A stretch of DNA of 64,000 bases, taken from NCBI GenBank assembly GCA_029776225.1, contig JAKOTR010000011.1:62001-126000 (forward strand). The letters run 5' to 3'. The notes beneath the pieces were generated by a model, which saw nothing but the letters and a program-made list of their open reading frames with translations, searched no databases and had not been told where the DNA came from. Of the stretch, positions 16,353 through 24,554 are shown piece after piece (position 1 is the first letter of the stretch; each line of letters opens with the position of its first letter). A program made the translations under genes and the position numbers. Origin of the DNA: Acidobacteriota bacterium. Its GTDB lineage: Bacteria; Acidobacteriota; Terriglobia; Bryobacterales; Bryobacteraceae.

Positions 16353-17584
16353 TGAAGATCCTGTGGGCCGGCCCGAACTTCCTGCACCCCACGACGAAAG
16401 GCGGGCAGATCCGGACGCTGGGAATTCTGCGGCAGCTTTCGCGGCGGCACGAAGTGCACTACGTCGCGTTCGAGGACCCCGCGCATCCGGATGCCCCGGA
16501 GGCGGCCCGCGAGTACTGCGCCCGGGCGTATCCGATCCGGCACTCGGTAGCCGATAAGCGATCGCTCCGGTTCGCCTTCGAGGCGGCGGGCGCGCTGTTC
16601 TCCCGTCTTCCGCTCGCGGTCAGCCGGTTCGAGTCGCCCGCGCTGCGCCGGAAAGTCGAAGAGCTTCTTGACCGCGAATCGTTCGACCGGATGGTCGTGG
16701 ATTTCCTGGCCATGGCGCCATCCTGCCCGGACCTGGGGCGGAGCGTGCTGTTCCAGCACAACGTCGAAACGATGATCTGGCGCCGGCGCGCCGAGCACGC
16801 GCGGGGCGCGCTGAGAAAAATGTACCTCGATCTTCAGGCCAGGCGCATGTTCGAATACGAGCGCGAGGTGTGCAGGGCCGCGGGCCACATTATCGTTGTC
16901 TCGAAAGCGGATGCCGAGCTGATGCACCAGATGTTCGGCGACGTCCGCGTGACCGAGGTGCCCACCGGCGTGGATATCGAGTACTTCGAGCGGCCCGCTT
17001 TCGTCCGGCCGGGCGCCGAACTCGTGTTCGTCGGATCGATGGACTGGTTTCCCAACGTGGACGGCGTGCTCCATTTTGTTCAGGAGGTGCTGCCGCTGAT
17101 CCGGCGGCGGCGGCCGGAATGCAAGTTCGCCATCGTGGGCCGGAAACCTCCCGAGAGCATTTTGAAATTGGGCCGCACGGTTCCGGGCGTAGTGGTCACG
17201 GGGACCGTGAAGGACGTCCGGCCGTACTTGTGGGGCGCCTCGGTATCCGTGGTGCCGCTGCGCATCGGCGGGGGAACACGGCTGAAAATCTACGAATCGA
17301 TGGCGGCCGGGACGCCGGTGGTTTCGACGACCGTGGGCGCAGAGGGCCTCGAAGTCCACCCGCCGGACGACATCCGCATTGCGGACGACCCGCGGGATTT
17401 CGCCGCGCACTGCCTGGATCTGCTGGAGGACGAGCGGCAGAGGCGCCAGGTGGCGGCGCGGGCCTGGGAGATGGTTCGGGCGAACTATTCCTGGGAGCGT
17501 GTGGCGGAGCTGTTTGCGCGGGTGCTGGAGCGGGGCGGGGAAATGGGCCCGCTGGCGCGTCCGGCGGCGGCCGGCCAACTGTGA
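16352..17584 (+). CDS. glycosyltransferase, GT4/GT-B type
   Basis: 410-residue GT-B glycosyltransferase that transfers a sugar from a nucleotide donor. The N-terminal domain opens with KILWAGPNFLHP and TKGGQIRTLG, a glycine-rich acceptor-side loop; the C-terminal donor domain contains VFVGSMDWFPNVDGVLHF, VVPLRIGGGTRLKI and the EX7E-like region ESMAAGTPVVSTTVGAEGL. The architecture resembles sugar transferases of exopolysaccharide systems (PEP-CTERM/EpsH-associated group). Translation is coupled to the upstream nucleotide-sugar dehydrogenase by a TGATG overlap. Acceptor and linkage are unknown. Confidence 0.93.
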   Translation: MKILWAGPNFLHPTTKGGQIRTLGILRQLSRRHEVHYVAFEDPAHPDAPEAAREYCARAYPIRHSVADKRSLRFAFEAAGALFSRLPLAVSRFESPALRRKVEELLDRESFDRMVVDFLAMAPSCPDLGRSVLFQHNVETMIWRRRAEHARGALRKMYLDLQARRMFEYEREVCRAAGHIIVVSKADAELMHQMFGDVRVTEVPTGVDIEYFERPAFVRPGAELVFVGSMDWFPNVDGVLHFVQEVLPLIRRRRPECKFAIVGRKPPESILKLGRTVPGVVVTGTVKDVRPYLWGASVSVVPLRIGGGTRLKIYESMAAGTPVVSTTVGAEGLEVHPPDDIRIADDPRDFAAHCLDLLEDERQRRQVAARAWEMVRANYSWERVAELFARVLERGGEMGPLARPAAAGQL

Positions 17585-17618
17585 CACGAATTCAAAACTC
17601 GTGCTACTGTGGGGGACG

Positions 17619-18518
17619 ATGCATATCCCGGACGGTTTCCTCTCCACTCCCGTGTGGCTGGGCCTGGATGTGGTTTCGCTGCCGGCCGTCGGCTACGTAG
17701 CGCGGCGCGCGCGCAGGGAGCTGGAAGAAACACGGATCCCGCTGCTCGGGGTGATGGGCGCGTTTGTTTTTGCCGCCCAAATGATCAATTTTCCCGTGGG
17801 CGCCGGGACGAGCGGGCATTTGGTGGGATCGGCTCTGCTCGCCATCACGTTGGGTCCGGGGGCGGCGGCCGTGGTGATGACGGCGATTCTGGGCATCCAG
17901 GCCTTCGTGTTTCAGGACGGCGGCGTTCTGGCGCTGGGTGCTAACGTCTTCAACATGGCGTTTGCGGGCGTTCTGGCCGGGTATCTGCCTTATCACTTCT
18001 GGGGACCGCGGCGGCTGGCGTTCATCGCGGGCGGCGCGCTTTCCGTTCTGGCAGGCGCGGCCCTGGCCATAGTGGAATTGCTGGTTTCCGGGGTGCCTGT
18101 GCCGCGGCCCGCGCTGCTGGTTTCCTCCGGGATTTTCGCCGTCACGGCGCTGCTGGAAGGCCTGATCACGGCGGCCGTGCTGGAAGGCATCGAGAAGCTC
18201 AACCCGGGTTTCATCCGTAAGCCGGAGAAGACCCGGCCGCGCGCGCTCGCCGTAGTGGGACTCACGGCGGTGCTGCTGGCGGCCGTGGGGGTGCTGTTCG
18301 CATCGGCCTATCCCGACGGCCTGGAGAGCCTCGCCGAGAGCATCGGCATTGCGGACCGCGCCAGGACGCTGTTCGCCACTCCATTGATGGATTACGAGGC
18401 GCAGTTCTTCGGATCGCCGTGGATGCAAAAGGCGGCCGCCGGCCTGGCGGGTCTGGCGCTGATTTACGGGGTCTGCCTGATGATCGGGCGCTACGTCAGG
18501 CGGCAGAGGAGGGCCTGA
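17619..18518 (+). CDS. cbiM: ECF cobalt/nickel transporter substrate-binding component, CbiM-CbiN type fusion
   Basis: Integral membrane S-component of an energy-coupling-factor transporter for Co2+ or Ni2+. The start at 17619 is fixed by MHIPDGFL: in this family the N-terminal amine and His2 are metal ligands, so a longer reading would be non-functional; GGGGGA precedes it. The N-terminal ~200 residues are CbiM (six or so membrane helices, GAGTSGHLVGSAL, LGANVFNMAFAG). The C-terminal ~75 residues, from ASAYPDGLESL to a last membrane helix, are the PDGLE/CbiN-like module, normally a separate small subunit. The gap to the preceding glycosyltransferase is 34 bp with no room for a metal or cobalamin riboswitch. 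Cobalt versus nickel cannot be decided. Confidence 0.94.
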   Translation: MHIPDGFLSTPVWLGLDVVSLPAVGYVARRARRELEETRIPLLGVMGAFVFAAQMINFPVGAGTSGHLVGSALLAITLGPGAAAVVMTAILGIQAFVFQDGGVLALGANVFNMAFAGVLAGYLPYHFWGPRRLAFIAGGALSVLAGAALAIVELLVSGVPVPRPALLVSSGIFAVTALLEGLITAAVLEGIEKLNPGFIRKPEKTRPRALAVVGLTAVLLAAVGVLFASAYPDGLESLAESIGIADRARTLFATPLMDYEAQFFGSPWMQKAAAGLAGLALIYGVCLMIGRYVRRQRRA

Positions 18519-19223
18519 GTGCATCATGTCGTCATCGAAAGGTGGAGCCGGGGCAGCAGTGTGCTGCATTCGCGCGATGCGCGGATCAAGCTGCTCGTAA
18601 CGCTCGGTTACCTGATCGCGCTGGCGACCACGCCCGGGCTGACGCTTGCCCGCGCCGCACTCTACGCGGTTCCCATCGCCGCGGGAATTCAGCTCGGACG
18701 CCTGCCCGCGGGCGCGCTGCTGGCAAGAGCGGCTGTCGTGCTTCCGTTCTCGGCCACCTTCGCCCTCTTCAGCGTCATAGCGGGTGACACTGCACGCGCC
18801 GTGTCGTTGGTGGTAAAAAGCTATCTTTCGGCGGCGGCGGTGCTGGTGCTGGTGGGCACGACTCCGCTGCCCAAACTGCTGCGCGGGATGGAATTGCTGG
18901 GCGCGCCGCGGATGCTCACGCTGGTGGTTCAGTTCCTGTTCCGGTATCTGTTTGTGATTTCCGAGCATGCGCAGCACATGAGGCTGGCGGCGCTATGCCG
19001 CGGCTCGGGCGGCGCGCGCCTGCGGTTTCGCGCGGCGGCCGGCGCGGTGGCGGTGCTGTTCGCGCGGTCGTTCGGGCGCGCCGAAGGAATCCACCGGGCG
19101 ATGCTGGCGCGGGGCTTCAGCGGCGAGACGCCGGCGCTCCCGATGGTCATCGATGCCGTGGATGTTTTGTTTCTGATCGTGGGGCTCGCTGCGGCCCTTG
19201 CCCTCCGGGTGATCCCATTATGA
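18519..19223 (+). CDS. cbiQ: ECF transporter transmembrane T-component
   Basis: 234-residue membrane coupling subunit of the cobalt/nickel ECF transporter. It has several hydrophobic helices and the cytoplasmic coupling motifs of the EcfT family: RFRAAAGAVAVLFARSFGRA and GIHRAMLARGFSG, containing the two Ala-Arg-Ser/Gly signatures that dock in the ATPase grooves. The GTG start directly follows the cbiM stop with no intervening base, and the stop overlaps the cbiO start (ATGA). Confidence 0.93.
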   Translation: MHHVVIERWSRGSSVLHSRDARIKLLVTLGYLIALATTPGLTLARAALYAVPIAAGIQLGRLPAGALLARAAVVLPFSATFALFSVIAGDTARAVSLVVKSYLSAAAVLVLVGTTPLPKLLRGMELLGAPRMLTLVVQFLFRYLFVISEHAQHMRLAALCRGSGGARLRFRAAAGAVAVLFARSFGRAEGIHRAMLARGFSGETPALPMVIDAVDVLFLIVGLAAALALRVIPL

Positions 19224-19960
19224 GCGAGCGGAAGCCGGTAATCGAGGTTCGCGGGCTGCGCTTTCGCTACGCAGACGGCACGATGGCGCTCGACGGCGTC
19301 GATTTCCGCCTGTACGCGGGCGAAACAGTGGCGCTGTTCGGCCGCAACGGGTCGGGCAAGACCACCTTTGTGCATCATCTGAACGGGTTGCTGCGCGGGG
19401 AGGGAGAGGTCACGGTTTGCGGCTTGCCGGTCAAGAAAGAAAACTTGCCCACGGTGCGCCGCAAGATCGGGCTGGTGTTTCAGGACTCCGACGAGCAGCT
19501 ATTCATGCCTACGGTTTTGGAGGATGTGGCATTCGGCCCGCTGAACCTGGGCTTCGGCGCAGCCGAGGCGATCGAGGTGGCGCGCGCCGCGCTGCGGGAA
19601 GTCGGGCTGGAATCGCTGGCCAACAAAGCACCCTATCATCTCAGCGCAGGAGAGAAAAAACGAGTCGCGCTGGCAGGGATTCTGGCGATGCAGCCGGAAA
19701 TACTTGTCCTTGACGAACCCACGACCTTTTTGGACCCGCCTTCCCAAAGCCAGTTGGCGAGCCTGCTCCGCTCTCTTCCGCAAGCCAAGCTCATCGTGAC
19801 TCACGATGCGAATTTCGCACTCGCGTTAGCCACGCGCGCGGTGTTCTTCGAGAAGGGAAAGATCGTCGCCGAAGGTTCTGTCGAGGAAATTGTAGAGCGG
19901 TTCCAGTGGATCCCGCGCACACTTCGGGAACGCGAGTTCACCACGCACCAGGCGGAATGA
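19220..19960 (+). CDS. cbiO: ECF transporter ATP-binding subunit
   Basis: ABC ATPase energising the cobalt/nickel transporter. Walker A GRNGSGKTT is at residues 41-49, Q loop VFQDSDEQLF near 91, signature HLSAGEKKR near 140, Walker B ILVLDEPTTF near 160 and the H-loop His in IVTHDANFA. All catalytic residues are present. 246 residues is normal. The ATG at 19220 overlaps the cbiQ stop; the frame is open further upstream but that part only shadows cbiQ. One ATPase gene implies a homodimeric CbiO2 module. Confidence 0.96.
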   Translation: MSERKPVIEVRGLRFRYADGTMALDGVDFRLYAGETVALFGRNGSGKTTFVHHLNGLLRGEGEVTVCGLPVKKENLPTVRRKIGLVFQDSDEQLFMPTVLEDVAFGPLNLGFGAAEAIEVARAALREVGLESLANKAPYHLSAGEKKRVALAGILAMQPEILVLDEPTTFLDPPSQSQLASLLRSLPQAKLIVTHDANFALALATRAVFFEKGKIVAEGSVEEIVERFQWIPRTLREREFTTHQAE

Positions 19961-19967
19961 GAGCGGC

Positions 19968-20243
19968 TTACTTTTGCTTCTGCGCGGCCGTTCGCTTGCG
20001 ATATTCCGCCCAACGGCGCTTCTGCGCGGCGGCAATTCTCCTCCTCGCCGCCGGGCTGAGTTGACGCTTGCCACCAGTCTCTCGTGCTGTCGTTGTGGTG
20101 GTGGTCTGAGTGCGTCCGCGACGACGGCCCAGCAGAGCCTGCACCTCATCGATCTGTTCTTCGATTCTCCGCTTCTGAGCTTCCAGGCCTTCCAATGCGG
20201 CCGCCAACAAATTGGTATCTACGTTTTTTGCGCCTCTAGGCAT
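19968..20243 (-). CDS. small basic hypothetical protein
   Basis: 91 residues from the ATG at 20243. The first half predicts a helix/coiled coil (NLLAAALEGLEAQKRRIEEQ), then a threonine run, and the C-terminus is strongly basic with LSPAARRRIAAAQKRRWAEY. The last segment looks like a nucleic-acid-binding helix, and the coiled coil could mediate oligomerisation, so a chromatin- or RNA-associated role is imaginable, but I do not recognise the family. It is convergent with cbiO (7 bp between stops). The longer reading from 20414 lacks coding character. Confidence 0.65.
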   Translation of the reverse strand: MPRGAKNVDTNLLAAALEGLEAQKRRIEEQIDEVQALLGRRRGRTQTTTTTTARETGGKRQLSPAARRRIAAAQKRRWAEYRKRTAAQKQK

Positions 20244-20452
20244 TTTGCACCTGATAACACCATACCATAAGAAGTACTTACTAGTACGCTGATTTGCCGC
20301 ACAAAGGGCTAAGTGAATTACAAAAAGCTGCTGGCTTACCGTGTTTGAGCTACTCGGAAGCCTGTCTAGCTTCCCGCCGTTGCGGCGCGCCGAAGCCTTT
20401 CCGGCGCTGCCCAAGTTAGCTCAGGCATACGGCCGATTCGCCGCGCCGGCTT
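20244..20452. other. 209-bp intergenic region
   Basis: No gene is visible. It contains the palindrome AAGTACTT next to a GTAC-N6-GTAC inverted repeat (20272-20287), possibly regulatory for the small basic protein, and a 6-bp hairpin GGAAGC/GCTTCC (20356-20374) without a T tract. dtd ends at its right side. Confidence 0.4.
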
Positions 20453-20905
20453 TCAGAGTAGCTGTGAATTACGCTCGCAGATCACAGTAACCGGCCCGTC
20501 GTTGACGAGGTGGACCGCCATGTGGGCCTGAAATACCCCGGTCTCGACCGTCACGCCGCGGGCGCGGCAGGCTTCCACGAAGCATTCATACAGAGCGCGG
20601 GCCTGCTCGGGGCCGGCGGCGGCGTCGAAACTGGGCCGGCGTCCTTTGCGGGTGTCGCCATAGAGCGTAAACTGCGATACGACAAGCAAGGCTCCCCCGG
20701 CTTCCATTACGTCGCGGTTCATTTTACCTGCGTCATCCGGGAAGATACGCAATCCGGTGATTTTCTCGGCAAGGTAATGGGCCTCGGCGGGGGTGTCCGT
20801 TTTGGCAACGGCCAGTAATACCACCAAACCTTTCCCGATGGAGCCAACCACCTGTCCATCCACCTGGACAGAGGCCTCGCTAACCCGCTGGAGAACAGCT
20901 CGCAT
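20453..20905 (-). CDS. dtd: D-aminoacyl-tRNA deacylase
   Basis: DTD hydrolyses D-amino acids (and glycine) mischarged on tRNA, an RNA-based proofreading enzyme of the cytosol. The two family motifs are intact: [17 protein letters not shown] at residues 77-93 and the Gly-cisPro motif NDGPVT near residue 135, which enforces chirality. The 150-residue length is typical. It is divergent from the GHMP kinase gene, sharing a 37-bp region that holds a TATAAG -10-like box for the opposite strand. Confidence 0.97.
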   Translation of the reverse strand: MRAVLQRVSEASVQVDGQVVGSIGKGLVVLLAVAKTDTPAEAHYLAEKITGLRIFPDDAGKMNRDVMEAGGALLVVSQFTLYGDTRKGRRPSFDAAAGPEQARALYECFVEACRARGVTVETGVFQAHMAVHLVNDGPVTVICERNSQLL

Positions 20906-20942
20906 ATGGTATAAGTGTAGGCGAAACGAGAGAGGCGCATCG

Positions 20943-21950
20943 GTGATCGAAACTTATGCATACGCCCGCGCGGGATTCCTCGGCAATCCCAGCGACGGCT
21001 ATTTCGGGAAGACGATTTCGTTTCTCGTGCGGAATTTCCGTGCTCGAGTGCTGCTGTATCCGAGCGCGCGGCTGGAGATCAAGCTTTCCAAGGCGGATAC
21101 GCCAGTATTCGAGAACCTGGAAGACTTGTACAAGACCACCCGCTGGCGCGGCTACTACGGCGGCATACGCATTATCCAGGCCTGCATCGTGAGATTCATG
21201 GATTACTGCCGCGAGCAGGGCATCGAACTGCCGGACCGCAACTTCACTATCGAATACGAGAGCACGATTCCGATGCGTCTCGGACTGGGAGGCTCCAGCG
21301 CGATCATCACCGCCGCGCTGCGCGCGCTCTGCGCCTATTACCAGGTGGAGATTCCCAAGCCGATCATGCCGAACCTCGTCCTTGAGACGGAGACGAAGGA
21401 GCTCGGCGTGCCCGCCGGCTTGCAGGACCGCGTGATCCAGACCTACGAGGGCCTGGTCTACATGGACTTCTGCAAAGAACTGATGGAGCAGCGGGGGTAC
21501 GGCAACTACGAGCCGCTCGATCCCGCACTGCTTCCCAACGTTTACGTCGCCTACCGAACCGCGCTTAGCGAAGGGACCGAGGTCTTCCACAATAACGTTC
21601 GCGAACGGTGGCGCCGCGGCGATCCCGACGTTGTCCAGGCCATGCAGACATGGGCGAGTTACGCCGAACAAGGGCGGGCGGCGCTGCTTGCCCGCGATTA
21701 CGCGACGCTGGACCGCCTCGTCAACGCCAACTTCGACCTGAGGGCAAAGATTTATAACGTTGGCGAGGGCAATCTTCAAATGATCCGCACGGCGCGGTCG
21801 GTTGGCGCGACCTCAAACTTTGCGGGCTCGGGCGGAGCCATCGTGGGAACGTACAAGGACGACGCGATGTACGACGCCCTGGTGGAAGCAATGCGGCCGC
21901 TCGGGGTGGCGGTGATCCGTCCGATAGTGGTCCCCCCGCCCAAACGGTAA
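20943..21950 (+). CDS. GHMP-family kinase, glucuronokinase-like
   Basis: 335-residue sugar kinase of the GHMP superfamily. The ATP-binding loop LGLGGSSA is at residues 113-120, and the N-terminal [20 protein letters not shown] is the segment characteristic of glucuronokinase (D-glucuronate to glucuronate-1-phosphate), first described in plants. The third GHMP motif appears as [12 protein letters not shown] near residue 298. GTG 20943 is chosen because GAGAGG lies at the right distance and the protein then starts exactly at the conserved [10 protein letters not shown]; upstream sequence shadows dtd. If the activity holds, glucuronate could be salvaged toward UDP-glucuronate, complementing uxaC. 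Mevalonate- or heptose-type substrates are less likely from the N-terminus. Confidence 0.85.
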   Translation: MIETYAYARAGFLGNPSDGYFGKTISFLVRNFRARVLLYPSARLEIKLSKADTPVFENLEDLYKTTRWRGYYGGIRIIQACIVRFMDYCREQGIELPDRNFTIEYESTIPMRLGLGGSSAIITAALRALCAYYQVEIPKPIMPNLVLETETKELGVPAGLQDRVIQTYEGLVYMDFCKELMEQRGYGNYEPLDPALLPNVYVAYRTALSEGTEVFHNNVRERWRRGDPDVVQAMQTWASYAEQGRAALLARDYATLDRLVNANFDLRAKIYNVGEGNLQMIRTARSVGATSNFAGSGGAIVGTYKDDAMYDALVEAMRPLGVAVIRPIVVPPPKR

Positions 21951-21966
21951 AAAAAGAAGCCGGCGC

Positions 21967-23232
21967 TTACGGCCGTTCCAGATACTTTTGGTAGAGCCGG
22001 AGGTGCTTGTTGCTCAGGTCCACCGCTCTGCCTTTGATAAACGCCATTTTGACCTGGGTACGGACCTCCAGCGGATCGCCGTCGGTCACGATGAGGTCCG
22101 CCCATTTGCCCATGTCGATGGAGCCGATTTGATCGGCCACGCCCCAAATTTCCGCGGCATTCAGAGTCAAAGCCTTGAGTCCCTCTTCGTACGGCAACCC
22201 AAAGGCCACCGCTGCGGCGGCCTGGTAGGGCAGGTTTCGAGCGAATTGAGTGCTGAAGCTGCCGAAGGCGAACTTGACGCCCGCTCTGTAGAGTTCCCCG
22301 GGAGCTGTGAACGGCTTGTCATAGGGATCGTCTTCTTCGGCGGGTAGCGCGAGCGTCGGTCCGAGAATCAGGGGAATGTTTCTGGCCTTGAGGTCGGCCG
22401 CGACTCTCCAGGCGTCGGTCGCGCCGGAGATGATGATCCTGAGTTTCTCCCTTTCGGCGAAGGCGATGGCATCCTTGATGGCGCGCTCGCGCGCCGCCTG
22501 CACAACCAGCGGGAGTTTCCCTTCGAGCACGGGCAACATTGCCTCGTACTTCAGGTCGGTTTCAAACCCGGCCGGCGCGGCGGCCTTGGCCTTCTGGTAG
22601 CGCCGCGCATCCTCGAAAAACCGGCGCAGCTCCTGGATGCGGCGCTCGTAGTTGCGTTTCTGCTCGGCGAACGGCACCGCGCCGGTTCTGGCTCTGGAGC
22701 CGGAGCGCGCCTGGATGACCGGGAACTGAAGCACCATTGCAGCCGACGGAGCGATGGCCATCTCTTGCCAGGTCCAGCCGTCCAGGTGAATGAGCGCGGC
22801 CTGGCCGGCAACGAGCGTGCCGGTGGGCGCGGCAATTGCGCTCGTGATTCCATTGGCGCGCGTCACCGGGATATGCTCGCTGGCCGGGTTAATCGCAATG
22901 ATTGCCCTGACCTGCGGGTTGAAGTCGCCGATCTCGGCCGCGTCATTGGTTTCGCGAACCGAGCCGATCTCCGACAGACCGATCTGGCTCGCCGAATCGA
23001 TCAGGCCGGGATAGACGTGCAGGCCCTTCACGTCGATTATCCGGACTCCTTTGGGAGCGGCGATCTTGGCGCCAACTTCGACGATTCTGCCGTCGCGCAC
23101 CAGCACGGCGCCATTCGGAATATCGGGCCCAGACACCGGGTGCACCGTCCCGCCGCGCAGCAGAAAGCTGTCGCTGTTTGCGGCCCTCAGCGAAAAAGAG
23201 CACAGCACGATGAGCAGCAGCGTTCTTGTCAT
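21967..23232 (-). CDS. exported amidohydrolase-superfamily protein lacking metal ligands (third gene of trio)
   Basis: 421-residue amidohydrolase-fold protein with an N-terminal signal peptide (MTRTLLLIVLCSFSLRAA). The imidazolonepropionase-like framework is clear: GGTVHPVSGPDIPNGAVLV, YPGLID, and the C-terminal LNAAEIWGVADQIGSIDMGK with ADLIVTDGDPL. However the HxH metal motif after PGLID is replaced by SASQIG (residues 80-85), the later metal His positions read VVQAA and IISGATDAW, and the catalytic Asp region reads FGSFSTQF. A standard hydrolytic centre is therefore not expected. The start overlaps the stop of the intact amidohydrolase by 4 nt, so it may be a structural or regulatory partner. 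Confidence 0.9.
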   Translation of the reverse strand: MTRTLLLIVLCSFSLRAANSDSFLLRGGTVHPVSGPDIPNGAVLVRDGRIVEVGAKIAAPKGVRIIDVKGLHVYPGLIDSASQIGLSEIGSVRETNDAAEIGDFNPQVRAIIAINPASEHIPVTRANGITSAIAAPTGTLVAGQAALIHLDGWTWQEMAIAPSAAMVLQFPVIQARSGSRARTGAVPFAEQKRNYERRIQELRRFFEDARRYQKAKAAAPAGFETDLKYEAMLPVLEGKLPLVVQAARERAIKDAIAFAEREKLRIIISGATDAWRVAADLKARNIPLILGPTLALPAEEDDPYDKPFTAPGELYRAGVKFAFGSFSTQFARNLPYQAAAAVAFGLPYEEGLKALTLNAAEIWGVADQIGSIDMGKWADLIVTDGDPLEVRTQVKMAFIKGRAVDLSNKHLRLYQKYLERP

Positions 23233-24554
23233 GACGGCCTCCTGGCGGGCGCCGCGGATTGTTTCTGGCGCTCGCGAGCTTTTTCGATCAGTGCTTTCTT
23301 TTCCCTCTCCCGGGCGGTGCGCTCGGTGGCGTCGCGGTCGCGGTCGAAGTACACTTCGCCGTCGATGATGACTTTCTGCACCTTGGCGTAACTGGAGAGC
23401 GGATGCCGGTCGAAGATGACCAGGTCGGCGTCCTTGCCGATCTCGATGGAGCCCACGCGGTCCTCTATGCCGAGCTGCCTGGCGGGCATGATGGTAATCA
23501 TCGCCAGCGCGTCGTTTTCGCTCACGCCGCCGTACTTCACCACTTTGGCGGCTTCCAGGTTGAGACGGCGCATCAGCTCGGCGTCGTCGGAGTTGAGCGA
23601 GACCTGCACGCCCTTCTTAAACATGAGCGCGGCGTTGTAAGGGATCGCGTCGGCGACCTCCATCTTGTAAGCCCACCAATCGCTGAACGTAGTCGCGCCG
23701 GCATTGTGCGCTGCGATTTCCTTGGCCACTTTATAGCCTTCGAGCGCGTGAACGAGCGCGTGGATGCGGAAGCCGAACTCATCGGCAAGCCGCAGAATCA
23801 TGAGGATCTCGTCGGCGCGATAGCAGTGCGCGTGAACCAGGCGCTTGCCTTCGAGCACTTCCACGAGCGGTTCGAGCTTGAGGTCCTTGCGCGGAGGCAG
23901 CGCGCGCTCGCCGCGTTTTACCTTCGCTTCGTACTCGCGCCAGGCGTCGCGGTAATTGCGCGCTTCCGTGAACGCCTGGCGAATCACATCCTCGACGCCC
24001 ATGCGGGAAGCCGGGTAGCGCGGCGGCGTTTGTCCCGTGGGATTGCCGCGGCGCTTGGGGTTTTCTCCTAGCGCCAGTTTCAGAATCGGCTTGGCGTTCC
24101 CAAACAGGATGCCGGCGGCGTTCTTTCCCCAGCGCATCTTGATTACCGCGCTCTGCCCTCCGACGGCGTTGGCGCTGCCGTGCATTATGGCCGCGGTAGT
24201 CACGCCGCCCGCGAGCGCCCGGTAAATGGCGATATCTTCCGGATTGAGCACGTCCTCAATCGTGACCATTGAGGAGACCGAGATACTGCCTTCGTTCACG
24301 CTCTCCGAGGCGATGTGCGAGTGCGGGTCGATGATGCCGGGCATGACGTACTGGCCGGCGGCATCGATGATTTCCGCGCCGCTGGGGATCACGATCTTTT
24401 CGCCAAAGGCCTCGATCTTGCCGTCGCGCAGAAGAACGGAACCTTTGAAGTTGCCCTTGGTGATCGTGATTACGTTCGCGTTGCGGATCACCACCGGCGG
24501 CGCAGCAAGCGCCGGGAGAAGCGCCGCCATGAGAAGAACGCCAGCCCGCCTCAT
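23229..24554 (-). CDS. exported amidohydrolase with intact metal site (second gene of trio)
   Basis: 441-residue amidohydrolase of the imidazolonepropionase/prolidase-like subgroup, with a signal peptide (MRRAGVLLMAALLPALAA). Metal-binding and catalytic positions are present: PHSH at 77-80, VHAHCY near 231, HALVHALEGYK near 252 and LNSDDAEL near 325. The substrate is unknown; periplasmic family members often act on dipeptides or cyclic amides. It overlaps both neighbours by 4 nt (ATGA), so three paralogous proteins are made from one transcript with only this one looking catalytically complete. Confidence 0.93.
   Translation of the reverse strand: MRRAGVLLMAALLPALAAPPVVIRNANVITITKGNFKGSVLLRDGKIEAFGEKIVIPSGAEIIDAAGQYVMPGIIDPHSHIASESVNEGSISVSSMVTIEDVLNPEDIAIYRALAGGVTTAAIMHGSANAVGGQSAVIKMRWGKNAAGILFGNAKPILKLALGENPKRRGNPTGQTPPRYPASRMGVEDVIRQAFTEARNYRDAWREYEAKVKRGERALPPRKDLKLEPLVEVLEGKRLVHAHCYRADEILMILRLADEFGFRIHALVHALEGYKVAKEIAAHNAGATTFSDWWAYKMEVADAIPYNAALMFKKGVQVSLNSDDAELMRRLNLEAAKVVKYGGVSENDALAMITIMPARQLGIEDRVGSIEIGKDADLVIFDRHPLSSYAKVQKVIIDGEVYFDRDRDATERTAREREKKALIEKARERQKQSAAPARRPS

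Noticed and set aside
17585-17618. Possible metal or cobalamin riboswitch before cbiM
   Set aside because: The gap to the preceding gene is only 34 bp, too short for such an element, and no B12-box-like sequence is seen.
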